Shown here: positions 14,001-25,747 of the stretch, piece by piece
Numbering within the stretch: position 1 is the first letter of the stretch
Layout of the letters: every line of letters begins with the position of its first letter
Assembly: GCF_042242105.1 (NCBI RefSeq)
Contig: NC_092024.1
Location: 8,087,501 to 8,151,500, forward strand
DNA length: 64,000 nucleotides
Direction: 5' to 3'
From: Pempheris klunzingeri
Lineage: Eukaryota; Chordata; Actinopteri; Acropomatiformes; Pempheridae
Notes under the pieces: generated by a model
What the model was told of the DNA's origin: nothing
Seen by the model: only the letters and a program-made list of their open reading frames with translations
Databases searched by the model: none
Made by a program: the position numbers and the translations under genes

Positions 14001-14157
14001 ATCTCAACCGGAAGCTAGCTCACAATAACTACATGTCATATTATGGATCTAGGTCAGATAGTCACCTTAGCTTGCCGTCTGATTGCTCCTACGGTTATAG
14101 TCCGTGTATGCTCCTTACCTTTAATCGTTTAAGTCTAAATTCCTCCGAGTCCGCCAT
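2706..14157 (-). CDS. zmym4: Zinc finger MYM-type protein 4-like, ending in a piggyBac cysteine-rich domain
   Basis: Twenty coding exons join in phase: 14157-14119, 12528-11940, 10915-10863, 10774-10625, 10329-10266, 9957-9752, 9479-9355, 8720-8486, 8292-8077, 7933-7795, 7670-7555, 7451-7089, 6964-6814, 6348-6173, 6015-5838, 5203-5090, 4810-4767, 4524-4386, 3467-2967, 2713-2706 (about 1201 aa). The N-terminal third is acidic and Ser-rich, with SUMO-type IKDEP and IKEELE sites. Ten MYM-type units follow, each a CxxC pair closed by FCxxxC (CSGC..FCSTVC first, CDSC..FCNLAC last). Exon order and phrases such as KGQTAFQRKGSTQLFCS and CKLLFKHDLA match vertebrate ZMYM4, a nuclear protein linked to chromatin complexes and cell morphology. 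ZMYM4 normally ends in a Crypton-derived DUF3504 domain; none is seen here. The weakest join is the exon 10 acceptor. ZMYM4 identity is firm; the 3' end is inferred. Confidence 0.85.
2950..3467 (-). CDS. piggyBac transposase C-terminal cysteine-rich domain, terminal exon of the zmym4-like gene
   Basis: The exon follows a CAG acceptor and stays in phase with the preceding zmym4-like exon. It encodes a Ser/Pro linker, RLTGRHFLGRR, a first cysteine pair (DCKVC), a basic and acidic insert of roughly 60 residues with an NLS-like KRKRPEEEEQGRKKQK, then YYCKTC and LCPVPCFELFH. This cysteine/histidine pattern is the C-terminal DNA-binding zinc domain of piggyBac/PGBD proteins. The catalytic DDD core is absent, so only the binding domain was retained. 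A strong donor (AAG|GTGAGC) at 2967/2966 suggests splicing to a tiny last exon (2713-2706); without it the frame stops at 2950. All zinc ligands are intact over about 170 codons, which argues against a dead relic. Confidence 0.7.
5006..5064. repeat. (TG)n microsatellite
   Basis: About 29 TG units with one TATG interruption lie in the zmym4-like intron that follows the exon at 5203-5090. Confidence 0.9.
8881..9058. mobile_element. Miniature inverted-repeat element, hAT-like
   Basis: The left end (GGTTGCAG..TGGTATGAGATTTTCAC) and the reverse complement of the right end (GGTTGCAGCAGTATACTGG then TATGAAAATTCAC) are imperfect inverted repeats about 180 bp apart in a zmym4-like intron. There is no coding capacity. 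The family name is inferred from the terminal sequence only. Confidence 0.45.
10916..11939 (-). other. zmym4-like intron 2
   Basis: I see no coding exon or identifiable repeat between exons 3 and 2. The acceptor before 10915 and the donor after 11940 are both canonical. Confidence 0.5.
12529..14118 (-). other. zmym4-like intron 1
   Basis: The first intron follows a 13-codon first exon (MADSEEFRLKRLK). Reading frames inside it are short and show no family resemblance. Confidence 0.5.
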
Positions 14158-16369
14158 GTTTTAATTATGCTGCAGACGCCGCGCTTCCAAACACCCACCC
14201 ACCTCCGGGGGTCAGAGGCCACGTGTGCGAGCGGCGGACAGCGGGACAAGATGCCGCTGGAGGACTCCAGTAAGTCACACTGTCACAGCTGTAAGCCTTC
14301 AGTGTTTTGGGACACACCTTTTGAAGCTTTACAAATGAACGGGCTGCTTAATTTAAAGACGACGACGCCGAACAAACACTTTGGTGGGGTAGACGGCTGA
14401 GGTCAGTATTACCGTATTTTCAGATGTCTTTTCTCCATCTTTTGCTCCTGGCGCCGTAGGTAACGTTAGTTATCAACGATGCTCCGGTCTGAAGTGATAA
14501 TTGTCTTGCAAAAGCACAATCTGCTGTTGTAAATGACTAATGACTTTTACTTTTCTAGACCATAAATGTAGACCACATAGTGAACCCCGCTTTATTATCA
14601 AGTGTAATCTCCAGAGAAATTTGTTATATTCGCATCAATACGGTAATCCCAGCCTGTATTGACATGAAACATTGAATTTATGGTTGAAGATAAATATAGA
14701 AAATATAATCTATATACTCAATTTCCCTTCTTCTGCAATCTTCTGTTAACAGCATGCACAATGGATAGCACAAAACAGTGCATAAATAGTACACGAATAT
14801 AATCCTTTCATTATAGAACATGATTTGGTCTCTGATTTAGTGTGGTTAATTTGTTTGATACAGTCTGTGGTCACTCAAGATACTATACAAAACCAGACTG
14901 CATTATGTCAAGTTGTGTTAAAAGGATTAAAGGTCCAATATTATGCAAAATGTACTATTTAATATCTTTTCAATACAAATATTTGGCCCTGGTGCATCTA
15001 GAGCCCCTCAAACTATGAGAAAAGACGATCTTCTCTCCTTTTTTCTGCTCCGTCTTTCAGTAAATTTGTATGAAAACACGTCATTTAGATTTGCCTCCCC
15101 TTATGATGTCATAAGGGGGTCTGTTGACCATGTGACCTCCTGTAACCCTTCAGCAGCCCGACCGTTCCAGCCAAAGAAAACCTCCTGAATCCACTTTGCC
15201 GCTCACCATTGTTTTTTCCACACTAGTTGCAGCTCCAGGTAACGTAAAGATGTCTAAAACGAGAGCGAAGCAGCAGATTGTTCTGTTCAGACACAGGAGG
15301 GAAAGAGCTGCAGCAGCCATGTCTGCTGTGAGGAAAATGTACTTTTTGAACATCAAACAATCTAAACCTGCGCTAGTAGGACCCCTAAATACCAAGTATG
15401 AGCCTTAAAATGAGCAGATTACAGGACCTTTAAAAAAAAAATGTAAAACAACAGTTGCAAAAGGACATAGCCCTCATATTGTACCCCAAATCACAGATCT
15501 AATCACTTTCATTTGAAGCAAAATCTGACTATTCAGATAACTGTAAAGGGTAAGAGACATTTGGTATTATTTAGGGGTTAAAAAGGCCTGCAGGTACATT
15601 TGTCTTTATTAGTCAGCCAGCTACCACCTTAAAGTCTGACTGTTAGTTCTGTGAACCAATAAAAACAATTAAGAATTAGGTCAGGGCCACAAAGACACAT
15701 CCCTGTATTTTGTCCTGGCTTCCACCATTGTACATCCTTTATCTATTTAACCAATAACTGTTCAATCAAAGTCAGAGCTGAGGCAGATCCCGTCCTCTCA
15801 GGGCCGCAGCTCCTGTTCAGCAGGGGGCGGTCTGAACAAAATAATGGATCCACCGTAAAACTCAGGGTATGTGCGCAAACTACAGCGAGCATGAAAGGAG
15901 CGGGAAAAGTGGTAAAAGTATTAAGAACAATAATAAAAAGAGGTAAAATAAAAACCAGCGAAAGGGTGCACACACACAACACATCTACTGATGTCACGTT
16001 TAAAAGTTTAAAAACCGGCCACCAACAAATGACTTTTTCTCCTAAAGTCGTTTCGCATCTATTGTATGCACTTCGGTATGAATGCACGTCCTCACATATA
16101 GAAACAGAATAACAGAGCGGACTGCAGCCTGGCCGTCAATGAGTGCCCAGTCTATATAGATGTATTTCTATGTGCACAGACCCGACCCTGTCATCGGGGT
16201 CAAACCGCCACTAAAGGCTGTCAGGAAGCAGCAGAGAGGGAGACGGTGCGACATTTGTTGTTACTGCGGCTCCTACTGTGTCCACTCCCTGTCTGACAGT
16301 CCGCTCACAACGACCAGCGGAGGGTTTATTTTTCTCGGTGTAGTTCGGGGTCTCTCCACTGGCGCATGA
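14158..16369. other. Divergent intergenic region between zmym4-like and adprs
   Basis: The two genes are head to head, about 2.2 kb between start codons. The region holds a 507 bp inverted-repeat element (14927-15433) and GC-rich sequence next to the adprs first exon. I could not identify individual promoter elements. Confidence 0.4.
14927..15433. mobile_element. Non-autonomous DNA element with TTAAAGGTCC termini
   Basis: The segment is bounded by perfect 10 bp inverted repeats, TTAAAGGTCC and GGACCTTTAA. A related copy lies at 61096-61560 with its interior in the opposite orientation; shared blocks include CTTATGA(T/C)(G/A)TCATAA, an AACAATCTGCTG-like stretch and GCAGACATGGCTGCTGCAG. There is no transposase. 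It resembles short fish DNA-transposon derivatives. Confidence 0.6.
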
Positions 16370-19300
16370 ATGGCAGTGACGGCGGTGAGAGCGGCGGCGG
16401 CGGCGGCAGCAGCGGGGGGCCCGGCGTCTTTGTCCCGGTTCAGGGGAGCGCTGGTCGCGGCTGTCCTGGGAGACTGTGTCGGCGGAGAGTTTGAGGGAGC
16501 GGAGGAGGTCCCCATGGAGAGCGTGCTGCAGCACCTCAACAGCCTGGACGACGAGACCAAAGGAAACAGTGAGTGAAAGGGCGAGATTTCATACCAGTCC
16601 AAGGAAAATGAGATACCAGATTACAGGATTATTATTGGAAGACTCCTCGTTAGCCCCCCAACCTGTTTTACTCATGACCCAAGCCAAGCTAACCTGCAGA
16701 AAAGTCACTAATTTAGCGGGACTGTGAGTGCTGTAGTGGGCTGCCATCACTCTGAACATGGAAAACTAATTAGTACCAGTAGTATTTCAGTATTGTCACT
16801 TAACTTCTGCTGCTTGGATTCAAGAAGTGTGGATCATTAGGAAATTAACACCAGCCACAGAAGAGGTGAATATTTTGCAATCAGAACTGTTCTGGCCTGT
16901 CATGCTGTTTATGTGTATTTACACATAACCTGGAGGACACAGACTTTTAACAGCATAGAGAACCTTTAGTGCCCATATTTGTCGGCTGAGAGAAAGTAAG
17001 CACAGTGTGGGGTGCTCAGAAGAATCACCTGACAGCTCAATGGTGTTATAATGCTGAGGCCACTTTCAAGGCAACTGGTTTGGCAGCAAAGTCTTGTGAT
17101 CATGAGCTTGGCTATGTTGATAAAAACGTCAGTGTATCAAAAAAAAAAAAAATGCATCAAAGTTCATTTAGATCTGAGTATGTCTGGACAGAAAAACGCC
17201 ATTGAGAGTTGGACCCCTGTTTCATATTTAAAGGCTTCTCTGTGTCTGACACTCATGTAATGATCATTTTATAATCTGGTTACTAATTTATGTAACATAT
17301 TTGAAGTTAGATGTTATATCAGACAGCGCAGTAATGTGGGACAGCTGGGGCAGAATTTTTAAGAAAATGCTGTGATTCTGTGAATTTGAGAGAGATTGTG
17401 GTATTTAGGGCTTTTAGTGAAAGGTATTTAAATAATCAGGCCCACATGAACAACGATGAGCACTTGCATTTGGACGGAAATGCAAGAGGAGAACAGGACA
17501 ACAGGGGGAAATGGATAAAAATGTACTTTGCAAGCCTGGTAAATGAGCACGGTGGAAAATATGACTACCAGACATGAAAAACTGTGTTCAGTCTTTTACG
17601 TACTGTAAAACACAGCTACGATTATTACCTCATGGCTTGTAACAATACTGACTGATGCGCATCAGAGGGGATTTAGGAGTGGGTGTATGCTTTGCCATCT
17701 GAAAAATTAGGTATATGCTGTATACTTGCATATACCTTGCAAAACACACATTCAGAGCATTCAATTTAAAACTGAGAAAACCAAGATGCAATTAGAGAAA
17801 CCGTGGCTGCCACGTTTTATTCAACAAATCATAAAAATGAGGATTGGTTGATTTCTTTAGGACTACTAAGATTGCAGCTGCAGTTAATGCATAGAAAATG
17901 TTAACAATAATTTAAAGGTAGTGCTGATGTGTGATGCAACATGTTCTTGTGTGTCATGCAGTGTTTATATTTTTGTAGGTATCCTTGAATACAGTGATGA
18001 CACGGCAATGGCACGTTGTGTTGTCCAATCTCTACTCACCCGTGCTGGTTTTGATGAGCAGGACATGGCTCGCAGGTATATGAACGCACAGCACTGACAT
18101 GAATAGCTTCTCTGCAGAGTTTAAATGCATCATGGAGCAAATCTTGTTCCAAAGGCTTGTAAAGTAAACTGAGGGTAGCACTTACACACACACACACACA
18201 CACACACATAAATTGCATCCCTGGTGTCTCACCCCTCTAGGTTTGCTAAGGAGTACAGTGCATCCCCGGGTCGTGGTTATGGCTCTGGTGTGATCCAGGT
18301 GTTGAAGAAGCTGTCCTCCCCTCAGCTCAGTGATGTGTACCAGCCGGCCAGAGATCAGTTTAACGGTCGGGGCTCCTTTGGGAATGGGGGAGCCATGAGG
18401 GCGGCGCCCTTCGCGCTGGCCTTCCCTGATCCGGCTGATGTTAATAGGGTGAGCAGTGGTCTTCCTTTGGGCAAAAACACATCCTTGGTGTCGTGCGTGT
18501 TGAAGCTGTGCACATTTTATGAATTGCCATGTTTAAAACTTCAGTCTTACTGTAGCGTGTTTGTACTGGTACCTAAAAGTTTCAATTTGTTTGTAACTAC
18601 TGTAAAGAACCTGCTCAGTGAGTTTAACACATTTTCATTTACATTCGGCTAGTTGTCTTGTGTATGTAGCAGTGTTATTTATACCTCTAAGACACTGACA
18701 TTGTGACTTATGAGCACAACCTCATTTACCATTACATGCACTGTGTTTTGTTTTAATTGTGGCTGACTGCTAAACTCACAGAGTTACACTAGAAGATGCA
18801 CTGACTTGGGGATTTGTTTCCTTTCTTCTTTATTCTCTCCAGTTTGCCCGTCTGGGTGCCATGCTGACCCACTCCTGCTCTCTGGGTTATAACGGGGCTG
18901 TGCTGCAGGCGTTAGCGGTGCACCTCTCCCTGCAGGGGGCGCTAGACCTCCCTCAGCAGTTCATCAGCAGGCTAATCACAGAGATGGAGGAGGTGGAGGA
19001 CAACGAGGCAGCAAGAAATGATGCCAGAATGTGAGTTGCACATGAATAAAGCCGCCTCTTATGGCTGCTGTTGCACAGATCTGAACTAGTCTTGGCTGTG
19101 TGAGGAGGTTAGAAATGTGATGTTTGGGGGTCATTATCAGGAATCATGGAATAATTTAAAAAAATGTTCAATTCAGGCTGCACTAGGGTTGCTATTTTTT
19201 AGTGTCAGTCTTTAACATGGTGTTTCTTTCCAGCCTGAAAGAGGCAGAGAAGCCATTCTGTGAGCGCCTCCACAGAGTCAGAGACCTGATGGACAGGAGT

Positions 19301-20363
19301 AAGGTCAGCATAGAAGAGGTCATTTCTGAACTAGGTCAGTATCTGTTTATCTTTGACTTTGCCTCATCAAGGGTTTTACAAGGCTTTTTTTTGGTCATCT
19401 ATCCATCCTTTTCTGTCCCTCCATTGCCTGTTAGGAACACATATTTTGTTGTTGCTAAGAAACCATTTGGTCTGTCTAATATCTGTGTTGGAGCCTTTTA
19501 TCCAGTTGCTGCTTTTGTGTTTTTTGTTGTAATACTGTTTCTGTACCTGGGGGGCAGTTACCATCACTGTGACTGCATGTATATACTGTGACTGGATATG
19601 TTCTATGTGGATGCAATGTACATTGTAAAGCAAAGGTAAACATACGGACATTGAATTGGTTACTGTGCTACACAGCTGATCGCTACGGCACGCATTAGTT
19701 AAAGTTCGCCGACATGCAGCACCACAGTGTCTTATTGGAAAGCCACTATAGTTTGACAACAATGAAAGATGTATCGCAGTTTTCCAAAGCTCAAGCTGAC
19801 TTATGCAGATTGCTTGTTTTGTCCATCCAACAGCCAAAACCCAAAGATATTTAGTTTATCACTCTATTAACTATTAGCTAGAACCAGTGAATTAGTGCCT
19901 CCAGATTCCACTCCAGTTTAGTTGTCTGACCTCTTTTCTTATCACTCTACATTTCCCGTCTTTCTTTCCAGGTAATGGCATTGCGGCACTCCACTCAGTC
20001 CCCACTGCCATCTTCTGCGTCCTCCACTGCCTGCAGCCCCTGGATTGCCTTCCAGAGAACTATGGCGGAGTGGAGAGGACAATAGCGTACAGCCTGGCCT
20101 TGGGAGGGGACACTGACACCATAGCCTGCATGGCAGGGGCCATCGCTGGGGCCCACTATGGCATTGAGGCCATTCCTCAGTCGTGGATAACGTGCTGCGA
20201 GGGGGCGGAGGACGCGGATATGAACGCAGAGCGACTTCACATGCTGTACCACCAGTCATCACAAGGAGGCGGGAGTGGGACAGGGGAGCAGAGCTGTGAA
20301 GACGCATGTGAAAGTCAGTCAAACGCTTCTAACGGCACAGAGAAGAAAACTGGAGGCGAGTGA
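16370..20363 (+). CDS. adprs: ADP-ribosyl-serine hydrolase ARH3
   Basis: Six exons join in phase: 16370-16568, 17979-18075, 18241-18448, 18843-19030, 19234-19334, 19972-20363, giving about 394 aa (human ARH3 is 363). ARH3 removes ADP-ribose from serine after PARP1/HPF1 signalling and degrades poly(ADP-ribose), in nucleus, cytosol and mitochondria. The protein has an Ala-rich N terminus, then SLSRFRG, LGDCVGG with the nearby metal-binding Glu, YSDDTAMA, a Gly-rich QFNGRGSFGNGGAMRAAPF loop, SLGYNGAVLQALAVHL, and SLGGDTDTIACMAGAIAG. The SDDT and GGDTDT segments carry the Asp/Thr ligands of the two Mg ions, so the enzyme should be active. The hydrophilic tail after the catalytic fold is longer than in mammals. 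The start was chosen because it opens the Ala-rich leader and continues into the fold. A poly(A) signal lies at 20930-20935. Confidence 0.95.
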
Positions 20364-20396
20364 TTCCTCACTGGGAGTTTGACAAAAGGACTCTTG

Positions 20397-20460
<64 letters not shown>

Positions 20461-22069
20461 TTACTCACGTATACTTAAGAAATATCTTCTTGTTTTCGGA
20501 CTGTGTTGATAAGCTGGGAACTTGTGATTAAGGGCGGTCTGTTTCATCATTGCATTATTATTTTACTTGTCAAAACCGCTCCCTTTCTTTCCTCTTCCTG
20601 ATTGGATCAGCAGGTATTGTTACAGCGCCAAGCTTACAAAAAAGGCCAAAATTACTTGAAAAAAGCAAACAGTTTGGTAGGCAACAGAATATTGAAGCTT
20701 AACACACAAAAACCCATCAAAGTGTCACCAGACAGACTCTATTAACTGTGTGATAACTGTCATACAGAAATTCAGTCTATGTATGCATACACAGTACATT
20801 ACACACACGCTCTCCTCTCTCCCTTTCCTGCTCTTTCCTGTTTTGTGTTGAACAATCTTTTGTCATGTGAAAGTTGCACTATGAACTGGCCATGTGTTGT
20901 TTTATCCTTTTGGTGGATAACAATTATTTAATAAACTTTTTTTAAATTCACATAATCTGTATGCAGTTTTTTTTTTTGGAATTCAAGACCAAACAAGCTG
21001 ATTTGTTTCAGGAAGGTTAGCTCCATCGAGATGTCTCCTAAGTAACAGACAGCTAGAATTAGAAAACAGAGGTCTACAGCCATGCCAGCGGCTCTGTGAG
21101 GCTGTTTGTAATGCTAATTAATTGATCATCAATATTGTTCTTCATGCTGGGAGAGACATAAATATTCTCACAAAATTTCATAAGAATCCATCCAAGACTT
21201 GTTGAGAAACAAGCCTCGTTTCGTTTTCATACAGTTTTTTGAAGCATAGTTATTGCTGCATCATTTTATTAAATCATAAGTCGCATAGTTTTTTTAAATA
21301 TCTGTAACATATGGTATTTACAATATTAACTATTCAGTGGCAAAGGATGCTGCAGTCTAATTCTTAGGTTATTTTTGTTTCATACGTTTCTCTGGAGTTG
21401 CATTGTTGTTGATGAGCATTTCATTTGTGATGCTTTTTCCTACTCATGTATCAGTTTTTTTTTTTTTAGAGAACAGCAACAGCTTCCTCCAGCATTTATA
21501 TCATGTGCCGGGACAGGAGTCTTCTTTTCTTCTTTATGTATCTTTGATCTGGAACTGTTTACAAATGAACTGAAACAGAACTTAAACAGATTCACAATAA
21601 TAGAAATCTTTAGCTCTTTGAGTACATTCTCTCCTAAGGATGAACTGGTGCACAGAAACATGAGTCATATTTCATCTATTTCTTATAGAATTACATTTTG
21701 AATACAGGATTTCTGAATTGTATTTTTTTTATGAAGTCATCAAATAAGGCAGCGCTAAATGCACCAGTGCAAAAAGACAATACATATCTGAATGCTAAAA
21801 TTCAAAAATGTTCCTACATACAACCTGACTTTGGAACGCTTTTTGAAGTACTTTTTTTTTTTTTTACAGACAAATAATGACTGCCTTCCCACTTCCTGCA
21901 GATGTTAATCTCTGTGCACAGTTGTAGAGAGAAATGGGAGGTAATAAGTGGCTATTGATTGTAAACTGCAACATTTCACGAGTGTCATAGTAAAAACAGG
22001 TGTGGTTAAAATGTCCAGGCAATAAAAGTGGAAAAAACACCTCTTTTCCTCTGGATTTTTCTGTCAAAA
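20364..22069. other. Tail-to-tail intergenic region
   Basis: The region contains the adprs 3' UTR ((CA)30 at 20399-20458, AATAAA at 20930-20935) and probably the slc7a 3' UTR on the other strand (minus-strand AATAAA at 21265-21270). No coding exon is seen. The whole stretch belongs to duplication copy 1. Confidence 0.6.
20399..20458. repeat. (CA)30 microsatellite in the adprs 3' UTR
   Basis: This is a pure 60 bp CA run. The same site in the duplicate copy (33051-33148) has 49 units. Confidence 0.95.
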
Positions 22070-24789
22070 TCACAGGGTTTTGTCCGCAGGGGCGACCTCT
22101 AAGATCAGCTGCAAGAATACTGTTAACTTGCTCAGCAGCCCCGGGCAGAGCTTGAAATGGATTACGGGTACGTAGATTAAAGCTCCGCTTAAAATAAATA
22201 AAGTCACATAGAGGTATTCAATCTGAGGACTGTCTATGATGGGCGCCAGCACAAGGAATATAGCTGCAATGAGGGCCAGTATGGGGAGCACAATGGGAAC
22301 CTGTGGAGAGATGGAAACAAGCCGATTCTCATCCTGTCTTAAAAAAAATACAAATATGTGTTTATAATGACGGTGTTTTCAGGGCGTACGTGTGTGAGAC
22401 TGACCTTGTACGGCCTGGGGAGCTCCGGCTTCTTAATCTTGAGGTAGAGAAGTCCAGACAGGGTGATGCCATAGAAAAACCAGGCAGTGAAACTGACAAC
22501 AGCAACGAGGAGGAATGTCAGACAAATACAATTTGGCTGTGCATTCTTTATACAGAAGGAATGAGGAAGAAATGCCAAGATTTAATACAGCCCTCACCTG
22601 AAGAAGTTGACAATGCTCTGGAAGTCTCCAGGGATCAGCACCACCAGAGAGATAATAGTGGTGAAGATGAGGGCTGGGGATGGAGTCAGTCTGCGGACGT
22701 GAGCCATGGCCAGAATATCTGGCTACAAAGCAAACACAAATCTTGGTGAAATTCTGTGACAACCAACACTGAAATACATTCAGATGGTAGAGAGATTCTC
22801 ACCATGTGTCCTTCCCTGGCGGCAACAAAGCACACGCGGCCCCCGCTGAAGAACGTCCCGTTCAGTGACCCAAAAGCAGACAGCGCTGCAGCCACGGACA
22901 TGATCCAGCCCCAGCTTCCTAACACCTTATTCCTGCGGACAGAGGTCGACGTTCTCAGAAAAGCTGAATCATGTCAGCAGCTACAAGTACAAATGGTATA
23001 ATGGGGTTACATTATTCAGATTTTTCTTTACTGTTCCAAACTTTACGTGAATTCTAAACTGACGTAACTTTTAACTTAATAGGTTGATGACAGAAGTAAA
23101 AGTAAATAAGTTGATTACAAAGGTCTTTTCAGATTAAAAGGCTTCACTTATTTTACACATCCAAATGTGTTTATCTAGTGCACGTGTGAAACAAGTTGCC
23201 TGAAGCTTTTTGAGCTGTGAGAAGTCTAATGAACGCCTCAAGTCACTTGTCTTGAACAAGAAAGGATGATGGTCTCTGGCTGTGCTGCATCAATGTGTGT
23301 GGCATCAACATCAGGTGCTGTCTTACCCCCAGGTTACTACTACTGCGCTGGAGGACACAAGCTCTTTAGGTGTCATTACTGTCAAGTAGCTCACATTCAC
23401 CAGCAGATACAAACCAGTCACCAGAGAAATGGCTATCACAATCGCCCTGGGAAGATTGACCTGGAGGGGAAAAAAAGCATCATTATGTTCCAGACAATTT
23501 GTACGAGCTTACGCCATGGCCTGATGTTATATTTACACTGGGATAAAAGACTGAGCCAGGAGTTTGAACCAAAAGAACACTAAGTGCGCTTACAAGTTGG
23601 AAATATGTACTAACCCAGTGTTGAATTTTGAACAAACATTTACCCATGAAGCTGGACAGCTGACAAACGGTCAAAATCATCGGTGCATCAACTCTTCACG
23701 TCTTACATACAGTTTAGGAAATGAACATAGGTTGCATGAGGATGTTCGCTAACTTCTAAATGCTTAGAAAAATGAGCCATGATTGATAACGTTCAGTCTG
23801 ACCTACTTTTTCAGCCAAAGAATGTTGTACTACACACATCCACATGATTACAGCAATCATTAACATTTCTGAAACATTTCTGAAAGACAGGAGGATGACA
23901 AATAACATGTCATCAATATTATTTTACAATACAGCCACTTCCTTGTCATTCTCCCGGCTTGGAATCAAGACATTTGTCCTGCAAAGCCTCTAAAAAGGCA
24001 TCACATTGTTAACTCACACGCATACGGTACAGCTTCTTACAGTCTCACCTCTGGTCTTTTAAGCTCCTCAGTGACACAGTTTAAGTTGTACCAGCCAGCG
24101 TAAGACCAAAGTCCTTGATAAAATGCCATTCCTAGAGTGTTCAAAGAGTACTGAGTGCCTTTGAATGCATTCTCAACTTTCAAGTTTTCCACAATGACAC
24201 TGTTGCTTTGTATGACCTCAACTGCCCCTCCAATTACAATCAATGTCAACGTCAGCACCTTGGCCACCAAGAAGGCCACCTGGATTCTGATGGCGATCCG
24301 GACATTCAAGGCATTGACTATGGCAACAACCAGTATCATCACAGCTGCAGCACACTTCACTGCCAGCTCAGGTGGATGGCACTCTGTGTAAAAGGGTGCA
24401 AGAAGGTATTCTGCAATACTAATTGCCATTGCTGCAATGCTGAGTGGCTGTACAACCAGGATAAAAGTGACTGCTGCAAAGAAAGCCGGACACGAACCAT
24501 AGATCCTCAGTATGTAAATGAAATCCCCACCAGATTCAGAAATCAGTGTCCCAATCTCGGTATAGGACAATGCTGCAAACATAGCTACAACTCCTGAGAG
24601 AACCCAGACCACCAGGCTTGCTCCAGGGCTCCCCACGTACGCCAGAAGGAACTGTGGGGACATGAATATACCAGATCCGATCATAGTTCCTGAAACTAGT
24701 GCTACACCGCCAATCAACCCAATTTCCCGCTTCATTTTCAGGGCTTCAGGTTCTTTGTCGGCTTTTTCCACAAAGATCAGGGAGCGCAA
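22070..24789 (-). CDS. SLC7A amino-acid transporter light chain (b0,+AT/xCT/AGT1-like), copy 1
   Basis: Six exons join in phase: 24789-24049, 23460-23327, 22932-22803, 22722-22598, 22492-22405, 22300-22070, giving 482 aa. The family comprises 12-helix amino-acid exchangers that pair with SLC3 heavy chains at the plasma membrane. Visible hallmarks are [13 protein letters not shown] (TM1 substrate loop), ESGGDFIYI, an extracellular Cys before PP (FYTECHPPE) in the position that forms the heavy-chain disulphide, [45 protein letters not shown] and REGHM. One large exon encodes residues 1-247 (TM1 to about TM6); five short exons encode the rest. The Asp of the family GLWxYDGW motif is Ala here. 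Against copy 2 it has K for the internal Met9, Q for K in VVQPLS, and C for Y in LNCVTEEL. It probably started as a duplicate with its own promoter. I cannot choose between SLC7A9, SLC7A11 and SLC7A13 lineages. Confidence 0.88.
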
Positions 24790-24832
24790 GATGAAGGATA
24801 ATCCAGGTGTTATTCACCCTGACAGAGCCGAC

Positions 24833-25237
24833 TGTGACAAACCCTCCCACTCCTGCTTTTTGTGCTATGCTCTATTTTGTAGATCCTGGGAGTTGGGCTG
24901 GTAGGTGGAGCTGGGAGGCTTCTCAGTCTACCTGCCTAACTGGATGGCGGCCTCCAGAAAGGCGTATAGCCCTCCCCTTCTGGGAGTCTCTCTCTCTCTC
25001 TCCTGGGCCCGCAGCATACCTACCTTTTTCCTTTGTTTGGTTTGTTGCACCATTCAACATGCACCACACCACATGCTCACTCATCCACACATACTTACAT
25101 GACTGATCCCTTTATATGAACACAGTTTATTGATGACTTGTTTAGATTATTCATTTTAGTTGAATAAAATAACTTTTTGCTGCTTAATCTGTGTGAGGCC
25201 TCCATCTTTGTTGCCATTTCTGAGCCAGATGGTAACA
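24833..25237 (+). repeat. 5' LTR
   Basis: It begins TGTGAC and ends AACA just before the primer site, and matches 31121-31496 over nearly its whole length. An AATAAA signal sits in the TTGAATAAAATAAC stretch near 25160. A segment of about 30 bp after TTTATATGA is absent from the 3' LTR. Confidence 0.85.
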
Positions 25238-25239
25238 AA

Positions 25240-25257
25240 TGGGGGCTCGTCCGGGAT
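25240..25257 (+). promoter_or_regulatory. Primer-binding site complementary to tRNA-Pro
   Basis: TGGGGGCTCGTCCGGGAT lies two bases after the 5' LTR. This is the classic 18-base proline-tRNA primer site, also used by many gammaretroviruses. Confidence 0.85.
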
Positions 25258-25747
25258 CATTGGTGCTGGGAAACTGGTAAATGTATTTTTCATTTGAGGG
25301 AGTGTTTCACATGGAAGTTGGATTGCTCTGGAATTTGTAGAGGTTGACTTTAACTGTTCAGCATTTTGTTATCCAGTAAATGGGCTCTTCAGACATTGTG
25401 GCCTGGCTATAAAAATACTAGTTTTCCTGAGCTGCCAGATTAAGGTATGGGCTGGTAGTTACTTGGAACTCTTATTCCTGTTAGGTACAGTCAATGTGGG
25501 GCAAACACTGTCACCACTGAACTTTTTTATTTTAGTTTGTTGTTTTTGTGTAGTAGGTGGTCAGAGCAGTTGCTCGGGTGCACTTCCATGACTGCCTAGG
25601 TGATTTTCAGCATGCTGAAAGTTAACCGGGTCACTGGGCTCTGTGCTTAATTTATCCTGCCACTAACTTAGATGAAGTCTAGGGTTGAGTAAGTCAGATA
25701 GAATTGGTTAGGCAGTTAGTCAGAGGGATGGGGTTCCATACTTTAAC
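25258..25747 (+). other. Leader of the LTR element
   Basis: Sequence between the primer site and the first gag ATG. I see no coding content; packaging signals would be expected here but cannot be recognised by eye. Confidence 0.5.

Larger units (their letters stand above)
19960..24832. repeat. Segmental duplication, copy 1
   Basis: From the end of adprs intron 5 through the start of the slc7a first exon, this 4.9 kb is nearly identical to about 32612-37511. Differences are scattered substitutions and a few indels: about 190 bp around 20670-20870 occurs only here, and about 180 bp at 36358-36556 occurs only in copy 2. The homology stops abruptly at 24832, where the LTR element begins. Confidence 0.9.

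Noticed and set aside
16211-16602. Minus-strand frames of over 100 codons over the adprs first exon
   Set aside because: The GC-rich Ala-coding repeat gives open frames in all phases; the + strand exon joins in phase to a well-known enzyme.
22303-22749. A 148-codon + strand frame, repeated at 34791-35237
   Set aside because: It is antisense to SLC7A exons 4-5 and their intron. Its repetition reflects the duplication, not selection.
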